Of a stretch of 64,000 nt of DNA, positions 53,853 to 62,652 are shown piece by piece. Position 1 is the first letter of the stretch; each line of letters begins with the position of its first letter. Under the pieces are notes generated by a model that was not told the DNA's origin, searched no databases, and was given only the letters and a program-made list of their open reading frames with translations. The translations under genes were made by a program, and so were the position numbers. Origin of the DNA: Flavobacterium tistrianum (GTDB taxonomy: Bacteria > Bacteroidota > Bacteroidia > Flavobacteriales > Flavobacteriaceae); assembly GCF_003254545.1 (NCBI RefSeq), contig NZ_QJRH01000071.1, positions 310,001-374,000 of the forward strand, read 5' to 3'.

Positions 53853-54992
53853 TTTATTTAACACAATCTGAAAAGTAGTTCCTTTTCCGATTTCAGAATG
53901 TAACACTTTAATTTTTCCGTTGTGGTATTCTTCTACAATTCTTTTAGTTAAAGAAAGGCCAAGTCCCCAACCGCGTTTTTTGGTAGTGTATCCTGTTTCG
54001 AAAATAGTTTTAAATTGTTTTTTAGGAATTCCAGTTCCCGAATCTTTGATATTGATTTTTACCTGATGCGCATCTTGCTCAATTTGAAGATCCAGTGTTC
54101 CTTTTCCTTTCATCGCATCAATAGCATTTTTAACTAAGTTTTCGATAGTCCAGCTATGCAAAGTAGGGTTTATCATTCCTAAAATAGGCTCGTTTGGAGC
54201 TTGAAACGAAAATGTAACTTGTTTAGAAAAACGAGATTGCAGATACTCATAAGCTGTTTTAGTTTCTTTTACAATATCATGAAGCTCTAAAACTGGTACT
54301 GAACCAATTTTAGAAAAACGATCAGTAATAGTCTGCAAACGTTCAATATCTTTTTCGATTTCAGTGCTAATTGACGAATCAATATTTTCGGTTTTTAATA
54401 TTTCTACCCAGCCAATTAATGAAGAGAGAGGAGTTCCAATCTGATGTGCTGTCTCTTTTGCCATTCCTGCCCAAAGCTTGTTCTGGGTTGCCATTTTAGT
54501 GCTTTTATAAAAATTATAAATTAAAGCAATACACAAGAATATAATCAGAAGAAGTGCAATAGGATAATATTTGAGTTTGTTCAATAATGAAGAGTTGCCG
54601 TAATATAACGTCTGATATTTTCCCGGAGCATATTCAAAAGTTATAGGCTCATTTTCATTTTTCAGTTTATTTAAGAAAGCGATTCTTTTTTTCTTGTCAT
54701 TAAGAATTTCATCAGGAACATTCACGGCACTTACCACGTTATCATAAAGCATTATTATACCTGGAATCGAAGTGTTATTGTTGAAAATCTGAAGAGGAAG
54801 TTCTACATCGGTATTTTCATCGGCGTTGACTATAGTTATTTGCGCCTTCACAAAAAGGTTCATTTTTAAACGTTCCTCATTTTTAAAAATTTGGAAGAAA
54901 GTATAAGTGTTCCAAAGAATTAGAGAAATGATTATAAAACAAACGGAAATAATAATCCAGCGGGTTGTATTTGTTCTTTCAGAAAAAGACAT
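53841..54992 (-). CDS. Sensor histidine kinase
   Basis: The 383-residue protein has two transmembrane helices (about 13-33 and 138-158) with a small periplasmic domain between, a phospho-acceptor region (KETAHQIGTPLSSLIGW) and a complete ATPase domain (N box ENLVKNAIDAM, G1 DSGTGIPKK, G2 GWGLGLSLTKRI). No response regulator is adjacent, so it is an orphan here. The signal is unknown. Its stop codon lies inside the terminator hairpin shared with the HIT gene. Confidence 0.93.
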   Translation of the reverse strand: MSFSERTNTTRWIIISVCFIIISLILWNTYTFFQIFKNEERLKMNLFVKAQITIVNADENTDVELPLQIFNNNTSIPGIIMLYDNVVSAVNVPDEILNDKKKRIAFLNKLKNENEPITFEYAPGKYQTLYYGNSSLLNKLKYYPIALLLIIFLCIALIYNFYKSTKMATQNKLWAGMAKETAHQIGTPLSSLIGWVEILKTENIDSSISTEIEKDIERLQTITDRFSKIGSVPVLELHDIVKETKTAYEYLQSRFSKQVTFSFQAPNEPILGMINPTLHSWTIENLVKNAIDAMKGKGTLDLQIEQDAHQVKINIKDSGTGIPKKQFKTIFETGYTTKKRGWGLGLSLTKRIVEEYHNGKIKVLHSEIGKGTTFQIVLNKKVQ

Positions 54993-55153
54993 ATCAGTTT
55001 TTTTGAGGTATAAATATAACGAAATATAAACATTTTATATTTTGCCGAGATAGAAAGATTTTTTCATTTTTATCCGCAAAACTATTTCTTCGAATTAAAC
55101 CATTTCAATACTTTTGTAGCTGCTAAAATGAGATTCTGTCTAAATTTTAAAGT

Positions 55154-56029
55154 ATGATCAGCGTTAACCCAAAAGAGATTCCAACGGCCAAATTGCAAGG
55201 CTATCTGCAGAGTTCAATCGGACCGAGACCTATTGCTTTTGCAAGCACAATTAGCGAAAAAGGGATTCCTAATTTATCTCCATTTAGTTTCTTTAATGTA
55301 TTTAGTGCCAATCCGCCTATTTTGGTTTTCTCGCCATCAAGACGTGTTCGTGATAATACCATTAAACATACTTTAATTAATGCCGAAGCAACTCGCGAAG
55401 TGGTAATAAATGTTGTTAGTTATGATATTGTACAACAAACATCATTGGCAAGTACAGAATATGCAGACGGAGTAAACGAATTTATCAAAGCTGGATTAAC
55501 ACAAATTCCTTCAGATTTAGTAAAACCATATCGCGTAAAAGAATCTCCAGTTCAATTTGAATGCAAGATTACGCAGATTATTCCGTTAGGAACAGAAGGT
55601 GGAGCGGGAAATTTGATTTTATGCGAAGTAGTGAAAATTCATATTGATGAATCGATTTTAGATGAAAACGGAGGAATCGATCAGCATAAAATTGATTTGG
55701 TTTCAAGACTTGGAAATAATTGGTATTCAAGATCAAATCAAGGACTTTTTGAAGTCGCAAAACCCTTGACAACAATGGGAGTAGGCGTAGATGCGATACC
55801 AGATTTTGTAAAAGAAAGCCCTGTTTTTGATGGGAACGATTTAGGAAAATTAGGTAACATTGAAGCCTTGCCTACAAAAGAAGAAGTTAGTATATTTGTG
55901 AAAGAAAATTTCGCAGTCAAAGGAGTTTTAAGCTCAGACGACCAGAAAAAAGTACATTTAGAAGCCAAAAAATATCTGGATAACGGTGATGTGGAATCGG
56001 CTTGGAAAGTGCTTTTAGCTAAAAAATAA
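55154..56029 (+). CDS. Flavin reductase-like (flavoredoxin) domain protein
   Basis: The 291-residue protein has an FMN-binding split-barrel domain: SSIGPRPIAFASTISEKGIPNLSPFSFFN, VNVVSYDIVQQTSLAS, ESPVQFECKITQIIPLG. The C-terminal 80 residues extend beyond the usual 200-residue domain and end in a helical region (QKKVHLEAKKYLDNGDVESAWKVL in part). It probably binds FMN and reduces or transfers electrons; substrate unknown. It is 32 bp before the DUF3127 gene and could be co-transcribed. Confidence 0.88.
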   Translation: MISVNPKEIPTAKLQGYLQSSIGPRPIAFASTISEKGIPNLSPFSFFNVFSANPPILVFSPSRRVRDNTIKHTLINAEATREVVINVVSYDIVQQTSLASTEYADGVNEFIKAGLTQIPSDLVKPYRVKESPVQFECKITQIIPLGTEGGAGNLILCEVVKIHIDESILDENGGIDQHKIDLVSRLGNNWYSRSNQGLFEVAKPLTTMGVGVDAIPDFVKESPVFDGNDLGKLGNIEALPTKEEVSIFVKENFAVKGVLSSDDQKKVHLEAKKYLDNGDVESAWKVLLAKK

Positions 56030-56061
56030 AAGAAATAGAAACAATAATTAAATAGACGAAG

Positions 56062-56433
56062 ATGGAAGTTACAGGAAAAGTAAAAGTGGTTAACCCAGAG
56101 CAGCAAGTTAGTGCCTCATTCAAAAAAAGAGAATTAGTTGTTACTACTGAGGAGCAGTATCCACAACATATTTTAATCGAATTTACACAAGATAAATGCG
56201 ATTTGTTGAGTAGCTATAAACAAGGAGATGCAGTAAAAGTTTCTATCAATTTAAGAGGAAGAGAATGGGTTAATCCGCAAGGAGAAACTAGATATTTCAA
56301 TAGTATTCAAGGTTGGAGAATCGAAAGATTAGCAGCAGAAGGACCTGCACAAGGAGCTCCAATGCCAGCTGCAGAAACTTTTGCACCAGCAACAAACTTA
56401 AACGAAGACGAACCAGACGATTTACCGTTCTAA
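56062..56433 (+). CDS. DUF3127 protein with SSB-like acidic tail
   Basis: The 123-residue protein starts MEVTGKVKVVNPEQQVS and has a beta-rich, OB-fold-like pattern (KREVVVTTEEQYPQHILIEF-like strands, VSINLRGREWVNPQGETRYFNS) followed by a flexible Ala/Pro linker and the acidic tip DEPDDLPF. That tip resembles the C-terminal tail by which SSB recruits repair and replication proteins. DNA binding is inferred, not shown. It lies between the flavin reductase and aat genes. Confidence 0.82.
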   Translation: MEVTGKVKVVNPEQQVSASFKKRELVVTTEEQYPQHILIEFTQDKCDLLSSYKQGDAVKVSINLRGREWVNPQGETRYFNSIQGWRIERLAAEGPAQGAPMPAAETFAPATNLNEDEPDDLPF

Positions 56434-56457
56434 AAAAAGGTTTAAATTTCAAATTAT

Positions 56458-56504
56458 AAATTCCAAATTCCAATTCATAACTATGTTTTGGGATTTGGAA
56501 TTTT
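56458..56504 (+). terminator. Hairpin repeat after the DUF3127 gene (TTCCAAATTCCA type)
   Basis: AAATTCCAAATTCC at 56458 pairs with GGGATTTGGAATTT near 56490-56503 with one mismatch. Further partial copies (TGGAATTTTTAG, TTGGAATTTGGAATTTC) follow to about 56605, making this the most degraded of the three copies. Confidence 0.7.
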
Positions 56505-56625
56505 AGTTTAGAGCTTTATTTTAAATAAAAGACAATATTCTGAAAGTTTGGAATGTGGAATTTTTAGTATTGAGATTTCTATTTGTATTGGAATTTGGAA
56601 TTTCATAATTGAATATTAAAAAAAG

Positions 56626-57270
56626 ATGTATTATTTATTCAACGATTTGTTTTTTCCGCCAGTTGAAGAAGCTGATGAAGAGGGAATTTTAGCGATAGGA
56701 GGAGATCTAAGTCCAGAGCGTTTACTATTGGCTTACAAAAGCGGTATTTTTCCTTGGTTTAATGAAGGAGAACCAATTCTTTGGTGGGCGCCAGATCCTA
56801 GAATGGTATTATTTTTTGATGAGTTGGTGATATCCAAAAGCATGAGAAAAATTCTCAATAAGAAAATGTTTAAGGTTACTTATAATAAAAGTTTTAGAGA
56901 AGTAATTTCAAATTGCCAACAAATAAAAAGAGAGGGACAAGATGGAACTTGGATTTCGGATGAAATGATTGAAGCGTACTGCAAATTGAATGAAGAAGGA
57001 GTGGCAAAATCGGTTGAAGTATGGCAAGATGATGTTTTGGTTGGTGGTTTGTATGGAATTGATTTGGGAAAGGGAAATATTTTTTGCGGAGAAAGTATGT
57101 TTTCTAAAGTTTCAAATGCTTCGAAAACAGCTTTTATTGCATTAGCTTTATATTTGAAAAAAGAAAATTACAAATTGCTGGATTGTCAGGTTTACAATCC
57201 GCATTTGGAGAGCTTAGGCTGCCGAGAAATTGATCGTGAAGAGTTTATGTCCATTTTAAAAAGTAAATAG
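56626..57270 (+). CDS. aat: Leucyl/phenylalanyl-tRNA--protein transferase
   Basis: The 214-residue enzyme adds Leu or Phe to proteins with N-terminal Lys or Arg, marking them for ClpS/ClpAP degradation. Family segments seen are FPPVEEADEEGILAIGGDLSPERLL in part, GIFPWFNEGEPILWWAPDPRMV, GTWISDEMIEAY, VGGLYGIDLG, FCGESMFSKVSNASKTAF. Length fits. It is followed 4 bp later by a MOSC gene, so the two are likely co-transcribed. Confidence 0.95.
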   Translation: MYYLFNDLFFPPVEEADEEGILAIGGDLSPERLLLAYKSGIFPWFNEGEPILWWAPDPRMVLFFDELVISKSMRKILNKKMFKVTYNKSFREVISNCQQIKREGQDGTWISDEMIEAYCKLNEEGVAKSVEVWQDDVLVGGLYGIDLGKGNIFCGESMFSKVSNASKTAFIALALYLKKENYKLLDCQVYNPHLESLGCREIDREEFMSILKSK

Positions 57271-57274
57271 AAAA

Positions 57275-58069
57275 ATGAGTGCAATTTACAGCGTAAAAGA
57301 AATTTATATTTATCCGATAAAAAGCTTGGCAGGAATCAGTCTTGAATCTGCAAAAGCTGAAGAAATGGGCTTTGAAAACGATCGCCGTTGGATGCTGGTT
57401 GATGCAGAAAACCAAATGCTGACACAGAGAGAACATCGAATTATGAGTCAGTTTTATCCGCAGATTTCAAATGGAAAAATCAGCATTACTTTTCAGGATC
57501 AAAAGCATGAATTTTCTATTAACGAACATTTAGAAAACGCAATAGAAGTAAATGTTTGGGATGATAAAAGTGAAGTGGTTGAGGTAAATCTTGAAACTTC
57601 AAAATGGTTTAGCCAACATTTAGGTTTTGAATGTAAATTGGTTAAAATACTTAAAAATGGAGCTCGTAAACACGAAAGCTCCAAATTAAAAGAAACATTC
57701 AATGTAAGTCTTGCAGATGGTTATCCATATTTATTACTTGGAACCAAAAGCTTGGATTTTTTGAATGATAAATTGGATGAAAAAATTACCATAAAAAGAT
57801 TTCGCCCAAACCTTGTAGTAAGTACTGAAAAACCTCATGAAGAAGATGATTTTAAGACTTTTAAGATAGGAGAGGTTCAATTTAAAAATATAAAACCCTG
57901 CGGAAGATGTGTTATGGTAAACAATGATCCAGAAAATGGGCGTTTGAAAAAAGAACCTCTAAAAACGTTGAGCAAATACAGAAATGTTGATAATTCGGTT
58001 TTATTCGGAACCAATATTGTGAGTCTGAATTCTGGAATTATCAGCGTAGGAGATGAGGTTGTTTTTTAG
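57275..58069 (+). CDS. MOSC domain protein with N-terminal barrel
   Basis: The 264-residue protein has the MOSC N-terminal beta-barrel domain (YPIKSLAGISLESAKAEEMG, DRRWMLVDAENQMLTQRE) and the MOSC domain with the conserved Cys in IKPCGRCVMVNNDPENG. Related proteins (YcbX, mARC) are molybdenum-cofactor enzymes reducing N-hydroxylated compounds. Start is 4 bp after aat. Its stop overlaps by 4 bp the end of the convergent thiF-like gene. Confidence 0.9.
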   Translation: MSAIYSVKEIYIYPIKSLAGISLESAKAEEMGFENDRRWMLVDAENQMLTQREHRIMSQFYPQISNGKISITFQDQKHEFSINEHLENAIEVNVWDDKSEVVEVNLETSKWFSQHLGFECKLVKILKNGARKHESSKLKETFNVSLADGYPYLLLGTKSLDFLNDKLDEKITIKRFRPNLVVSTEKPHEEDDFKTFKIGEVQFKNIKPCGRCVMVNNDPENGRLKKEPLKTLSKYRNVDNSVLFGTNIVSLNSGIISVGDEVVF

Positions 58070-58776
58070 AAATTCAACTTTGTAAAATTCCAGTTTAAGG
58101 TATTAAAAATAACAAGTTCATTATTTAAAGGTGGCAATTCTAAAATCAGCTTTAAAGTTTCGTGCGCCATCATGTTGCCTATAATTCCAGGCAATGTTCC
58201 TAAAACACCATTTAAATTACAATTTGGAACATCTTTTGGATCGGGCATTTCCGGGAATAAATCCCTAAGATTTTTACTTCCGTTATGATTAAAAACAGCA
58301 AGTTGTCCTTCAAATTTTAAAATACTTCCGTAAATCAAAGGTTTTTTAAGCTGAACGCAAGTATCATTGACTAAATAACGAGTGGAGAAATTATCAGAAC
58401 CATCGACAACAATATCATATTGCTGAATGATTTCCGATGCATTTTCAGCAGTTAATTTTTCATTAATGGCAACAGCCTCAATTAACGGATTTAGTTTAGA
58501 AACTACTTCTTTAGCAACAATTGATTTATGCTGACCAATTTCATTTTCGGTATATAAAATCTGTCTATGGAGATTATGAATTTCAATGGTATCAAAATCC
58601 ATGATTCCAATAAATCCAACTCCTGCAGTCGCAATATATTGCAAAATCGGACAGCCCAAACCACCGGCTCCAATTACCAGAACTCTGGCCTTTTTTAATT
58701 TTTCCTGCCCTTCATCGCCAATTTCAGGAAGGATGGTTTGTCTATTGTAGCGAAGGAATTCTTTTATGATACTCAT
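58066..58776 (-). CDS. thiF: ThiF/MoeB/HesA family adenylyltransferase
   Basis: The 236-residue protein has the nucleotide loop IGAGGLGCPIL at about 34-44, DFDTIEIHNLHRQILY, DGSDNFSTRYLVND and the region of the catalytic Cys (PNCNLNGVLGTLPG). It would adenylate the C-terminus of the sulfur carrier ThiS (or MoaD). The CxxC zinc pairs of E. coli ThiF are not present. Its place at the end of the thi operon favours ThiF. A 7-bp tandem repeat lies just before its start. Confidence 0.88.
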   Translation of the reverse strand: MSIIKEFLRYNRQTILPEIGDEGQEKLKKARVLVIGAGGLGCPILQYIATAGVGFIGIMDFDTIEIHNLHRQILYTENEIGQHKSIVAKEVVSKLNPLIEAVAINEKLTAENASEIIQQYDIVVDGSDNFSTRYLVNDTCVQLKKPLIYGSILKFEGQLAVFNHNGSKNLRDLFPEMPDPKDVPNCNLNGVLGTLPGIIGNMMAHETLKLILELPPLNNELVIFNTLNWNFTKLNF

Positions 58777-58782
58777 TATTTT

Positions 58783-58810
58783 AATTGTGAATTGTGAATT
58801 GTGAATTGTA
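58783..58810. repeat. 7-bp tandem repeat before thiF
   Basis: AATTGTG is repeated three times and followed by AATTGTA, ending 7 bp before the thiF start codon on the minus strand. Confidence 0.85.
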
Positions 58811-58847
58811 AAATGTTAAGTCTTGGAACCTGAAAATTGAAACAATT

Positions 58848-59960
58848 TCAACTATAAACTTTGTCCCAATCTTTCCAAACAGGTTCATAACCTGCATTTT
58901 TTATGATGTTTGAAATTTCTTCTGCTGAACGTTCATCGCTGATTTCGAATTGCTCCAAAGATTGCGGATCAACAACATAACCGCCAGGATTTGTCTTCGA
59001 ACCAGCGCTCATACTTGTAACTCCAATCGGAATAATGTTGTTTCTGAATTTCTCATTTTCTCGCGTTGAAATAGAGATCTCTAAATCTTCATTCCACAAT
59101 CTGTATGCGCAAATTAATTGTGTCAAATCTTTGTCATCCATAATGAAATTAGGCTCTATAATGCCTTCTGCTGGACGGAGACGTGGAAAAGAAACAGAAT
59201 ATTTCGTCTGCCAATATTTCTTTTGAAGATAATCTAAATGTAAAGCATTGAAAAAACTATCAGTTCGCCAGTCTTCCAAACCTAATAAAACCCCTAAACC
59301 AATTTTATGAATTCCAGCAGTTCCAATTCTATCAGGCGTTTCTAATCGATAATCAAAGTTTGATTTTTTTCCTTTTGTATGATATTTTTTGTAAACTTCC
59401 TGATGATATGTTTCCTGATAAACTAAAACTGAATATACTCCAGCATAATGCAAACGCTGGTAATCTTCTTTAGAAAGCGGTTGCACTTCAACAGAAATAA
59501 TGGAAAAATCTTTTCTAATTAGAGCAATTGCATTCAGGAAATAATTGATGTTTACAGTATAATTTGCTTCGCCTGTAACCAATAAAACATGGTCAAAACC
59601 AGCACTTTTTAAGGCTTCGACTTCTAGTTTTATTTCGGCATCAGAAAGTGTTTTTCTTTTGATTTTATTGTCTAAACTAAATCCGCAGTACGTACAGATA
59701 TTTTGACATTCATTACTCAAGTATAACGGAGCATACATTTGTATCGTTTTTCCAAAACGTTTTTTGGTGATTTCATGGCACTTTTGAGCCATTTGTTCCA
59801 AATAATTTTGAGCAATAGGCGAGATTAAGATCAAAAAATCATCGAGATTGTATTTGGTTTTGGACAAAGTGCGCTCAACATCTTTTGATGTGGTTTTGTA
59901 TATTTTAGATTGGATTTCATCCCAATTATATTGCTCAAAAATGGATTTGAATGTTTTCAT
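58848..59960 (-). CDS. thiH: 2-iminoacetate synthase ThiH
   Basis: I start at the ATG at 59960 (MKTFKSIFEQYNWDE), which gives the usual 370 residues; a longer frame to 60020 runs through the inverted repeat. This radical-SAM enzyme splits tyrosine to dehydroglycine for the thiazole ring. The 4Fe-4S motif is CQNICTYC followed by GFSL. Other segments are VLLVTGEANYTVNINYF, SVEVQPLS and SAGSKTNPGGY. It is the gene after thiG in the operon, but a GxxExxY gene now separates the two. Confidence 0.95.
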   Translation of the reverse strand: MKTFKSIFEQYNWDEIQSKIYKTTSKDVERTLSKTKYNLDDFLILISPIAQNYLEQMAQKCHEITKKRFGKTIQMYAPLYLSNECQNICTYCGFSLDNKIKRKTLSDAEIKLEVEALKSAGFDHVLLVTGEANYTVNINYFLNAIALIRKDFSIISVEVQPLSKEDYQRLHYAGVYSVLVYQETYHQEVYKKYHTKGKKSNFDYRLETPDRIGTAGIHKIGLGVLLGLEDWRTDSFFNALHLDYLQKKYWQTKYSVSFPRLRPAEGIIEPNFIMDDKDLTQLICAYRLWNEDLEISISTRENEKFRNNIIPIGVTSMSAGSKTNPGGYVVDPQSLEQFEISDERSAEEISNIIKNAGYEPVWKDWDKVYS

Positions 59961-59976
59961 TTTTTTATTTGTTTCC

Positions 59977-60497
59977 CGCAGATTTTGCAGATCATGCAGA
60001 TTAAATTTTATTGGCAACACGATGAATATTTTCTAAGATATTAGAGCAGTTGAAATTGACTAATAGTCCAAGTTTTTTGTTAGTCAATTTTAAATAAGTA
60101 TTTAATTGTTTAAAATGAATAGGTTTTATTTCTTCTACTGATTTCAATTCTATAATTACTTTATTTTCGACCAAAATGTCTAATCTGAAAGTTATATCTA
60201 AGTAAACATTATCATATTTAACTGGTAAATCAATTTGTTTAACTACGTGTAATCCATCTTTTTCTAATTGATAATAAAGTGCGCTCTCATAAATTGATTC
60301 TAATAATCCAGGCCCAAGAGTGTTATATACTTTAAAAATTGCTCCTCTAATTTTATATGAAATCTCATTTTCTGACATATTTTTTTAATTCAAAATTAAA
60401 GAAAATTCTGTCTTTTTGAATATGGTGAAAATATCATAATAAATAGAATGACCAGTTTTAGCATATAAAAATATCTGCTAAATCTGCAGAATCTGCG
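59977..60497. repeat. Inverted-repeat pair enclosing the GxxExxY gene
   Basis: CGCAGATTTTGCAGATCATG and the next five bases (59977-60001) match the complement of 60473-60497 at 21 of 25 positions. The left arm touches the stop codon of the enclosed gene. The 521-bp unit lies wholly between thiH and thiG. Confidence 0.8.
60001..60378 (-). CDS. GxxExxY family protein (PD-(D/E)XK nuclease-like)
   Basis: The 125-residue protein carries GLLESIY (the GxxExxY motif) at 24-30 and the PD-(D/E)XK-type signature Asp67 (FRLDILV) and Glu77-x-Lys79 (IIELKSV), followed by QLNTYLKLTNKKLGLLVNF. A nuclease fold is family knowledge; activity and role are unknown. It sits between thiG and thiH, with no link to thiamin chemistry, and is enclosed by 25-nt inverted repeats, which looks like an inserted unit. 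Confidence 0.9.
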   Translation of the reverse strand: MSENEISYKIRGAIFKVYNTLGPGLLESIYESALYYQLEKDGLHVVKQIDLPVKYDNVYLDITFRLDILVENKVIIELKSVEEIKPIHFKQLNTYLKLTNKKLGLLVNFNCSNILENIHRVANKI

Positions 60498-60511
60498 AGA
60501 GAAAAATCAAT

Positions 60512-61288
60512 TTACTCATAAAGAAAAGAAGTCAACGGGCTAGAAGCCGAAGCATAATTTTGCTGATTAGCAACTTTAGCTTCAAAAGCCTTTCTTCCAG
60601 CAATAACCGCTTCTTTAAAAGCTTCAGCCATTAATTTCGGATTTCCTGCAACGGCAATCGCAGTATTCACCAAAACAGCATCGGCTCCAATTTCCATTGC
60701 TTTTGCTGCATCAGATGGCGCTCCAATTCCTGCATCTACAATAACAGGAACTGTACTTTGTTCGATTATAATTTCGAGAAAATCAATCGTTTTTAAACCT
60801 TTATTGCTTCCAATTGGTGAGCCTAAAGGCATTACAGCCGATGTTCCTGCGCTTTCTAAATGTTTGCACAAAACAGGATCAGCGTGAATATAAGGAAGTA
60901 CAATAAAACCCAATTTTGCCAATTCTTCTGTCGCTTTTAAAGTTTCAATTGGATCGGGCATCAAATATTTTGGGTCAGGATGAATTTCCAGTTTTACCCA
61001 GTTGGTTTCCAAAGCTTCTCGAGCCAGTTGCGCAGCAAAAACAGCTTCTTTGGCATTTCTCGCTCCAGAAGTATTGGGTAATAAATTGATATTTGGATAT
61101 TTTAAGTGCGATAAAATAGCGTCGGTATCAGTTTCAAGATCAATGCGTTTTAATGCAACAGTAACTAATTCGCTTTCTGAAGCCAAAATAGCCTGTTCCA
61201 TTTCTTCATTCGAGCCAAATTTTCCCGTTCCAAGAAACAGACGGGATACGAACGCTTTGTCTCCTAAATTAAACAATGATGTTTGCAT
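60512..61288 (-). CDS. thiG: Thiazole synthase ThiG
   Basis: The 258-residue TIM-barrel enzyme builds the thiazole phosphate from deoxyxylulose phosphate, dehydroglycine and ThiS thiocarboxylate. Family segments are FLGTGKFGSNEEM, LPNTSGARNAKEAV, NWVKLEIHPDPKYLMPDP (Lys for the Schiff base), MPLGSPIGSNKG and VDAGIGAPSDAAKAMEIGAD in part. It overlaps the thiE gene by 20 bp. Normally thiH follows directly; here the GxxExxY unit intervenes. Confidence 0.96.
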   Translation of the reverse strand: MQTSLFNLGDKAFVSRLFLGTGKFGSNEEMEQAILASESELVTVALKRIDLETDTDAILSHLKYPNINLLPNTSGARNAKEAVFAAQLAREALETNWVKLEIHPDPKYLMPDPIETLKATEELAKLGFIVLPYIHADPVLCKHLESAGTSAVMPLGSPIGSNKGLKTIDFLEIIIEQSTVPVIVDAGIGAPSDAAKAMEIGADAVLVNTAIAVAGNPKLMAEAFKEAVIAGRKAFEAKVANQQNYASASSPLTSFLYE

Positions 61289-61907
61289 ATAATTTTTCTT
61301 TTAATTGTTGAATTAATTTTTCCTTTTCATCACTTTCAGTAATGATTCCAGAAACGGCAATTCCGAAAATTCCAGTTTCCATTAACGGACTCACATCGCG
61401 TAATGTGATGCCTCCAATAGCATAAACTGGAATGTCGATTTTATTTTTTTTCAGTTTTTGAAGAATTTCATGATAACCTGACAAACCCAAAATTGGACTC
61501 AGTTTTTCTTTTGTAGCTGTAAACCTGAAAGGCCCCAAGCCAATATAATCGCAACCGTTTTTTACGTGATTTTCGATATCTTCAAAAGTATTGGCAGTTC
61601 CTCCGATGATTTTTGTAGAGCCTAAAATCGCTCTTGCTTCATCGATTTTTGTGTCCGTTAGTCCTAAATGAACACCATCAGCTGAAATTTGTTCTGCGAG
61701 ATGTAAATCGTCATTTACAATAAAATTCGCAAGATATTCTTCGCACAAAGGTTTTACTGCTTCCGCCAAAGTAAAAACGTCTTTTTGAGTTTGATTTTTA
61801 AATCGCATTTGTACCCAATTGCATCCAGCATCAAGCGCTTGGTGTATGTTGCGTAATTGGTCGTCAATTGTTTCGCCTTGCGAAATATATTGCAGTTTGT
61901 TATACAT
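61269..61907 (-). CDS. thiE: Thiamine-phosphate synthase ThiE
   Basis: The 212-residue TIM-barrel protein joins HMP-diphosphate and thiazole phosphate. It has WVQMRFKN, FIVNDDLHLAEQISADGVHLG, DYIGLGPFRFTATK and YAIGGITLRDV, the diphosphate- and substrate-binding segments. It overlaps thiD by 8 bp and thiG by 20 bp. It is more canonical than the thiE-like gene at 62610, so this is the likelier main enzyme. Confidence 0.93.
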   Translation of the reverse strand: MYNKLQYISQGETIDDQLRNIHQALDAGCNWVQMRFKNQTQKDVFTLAEAVKPLCEEYLANFIVNDDLHLAEQISADGVHLGLTDTKIDEARAILGSTKIIGGTANTFEDIENHVKNGCDYIGLGPFRFTATKEKLSPILGLSGYHEILQKLKKNKIDIPVYAIGGITLRDVSPLMETGIFGIAVSGIITESDEKEKLIQQLKEKLYANIIV

Positions 61908-62652
61908 AATGGTATCCGATTAATGTTGTAGTTGAACTAAGATAGTTTTCAATATAGATTTTAGCATTTTTGCAGGCTTCTTCTGTAGTTTGGTTTAGGG
62001 CTAAATTTGAAGCGATAGCCGAAGAAAGGACACAGCCTGAGCCATGTTTTTCGTAGCAGTCTTTTTCAGTAGGAAATAAATCAAGAATTTTATTTTTCAA
62101 AAACAATTGATCTTTTCCGATTTCATTTGAATTGTGTCCGCCTTTGAGCAGAATTGCAGTCGAAATTTCATTCTCAATCCAAAGATGATCTTTTATAAAA
62201 CCGGGAAGTAATTGTTCGATTTCTATATAATTTGGTGTAATCAAATTGATTTTTGACAAGATTTGGTTGAGATCTGAATGATCTTCAATGTTTAAGAAAT
62301 CAAACTCTGTAGTCGATTTTAAAACTGGATCCCAGACAATTTTTGTATCAGGAGAAATCAATTTTATCGTTGATAGAATTCGATTTAAGTAAGAAAGAGA
62401 TGGTACAATCCCTATTTTAACAGCACTTATTTTATAGCTTTGAAACAAGACTTCAATAGATCGTATCACAAAATTGATATTAATCCATTCAATCTTATAA
62501 AATTCATTTTCAGTCTGAATAGTATTAGCTGTTGCAATAGCGAAGCCAGTAACTTTATGCTGTTCAAATGTTTTGATATCAGCCAAAATCCCAGCACCAC
62601 CAGACGGATCTAAACCTGCGATTGTGAGTACGAATGGACGATTTTCTGACAT
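61900..62652 (-). CDS. thiD: Hydroxymethylpyrimidine/phosphomethylpyrimidine kinase ThiD
   Basis: The 250-residue ribokinase-fold enzyme phosphorylates HMP and HMP-P. Family segments are TIAGLDPSGGAGILADIKTFEQ, VKIGIVPS, VWDPVLKS, LITPNYIEIEQLL and the catalytic HGSGCVLSSAIASNLA. It overlaps the upstream thiE-like gene by 43 bp and the downstream thiE by 8 bp, a tightly packed operon. Confidence 0.95.
   Translation of the reverse strand: MSENRPFVLTIAGLDPSGGAGILADIKTFEQHKVTGFAIATANTIQTENEFYKIEWININFVIRSIEVLFQSYKISAVKIGIVPSLSYLNRILSTIKLISPDTKIVWDPVLKSTTEFDFLNIEDHSDLNQILSKINLITPNYIEIEQLLPGFIKDHLWIENEISTAILLKGGHNSNEIGKDQLFLKNKILDLFPTEKDCYEKHGSGCVLSSAIASNLALNQTTEEACKNAKIYIENYLSSTTTLIGYHYV

Noticed and set aside
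49698..56605. TTCCAAATTCCA repeats as a CRISPR array
   Set aside because: Copies are kilobases apart, palindromic and act as terminators; there are no regular spacers and no cas genes.
59961..60020. N-terminal extension of ThiH
   Set aside because: It would run through the inverted-repeat arm and into the GxxExxY gene; the ATG at 59960 gives standard length.
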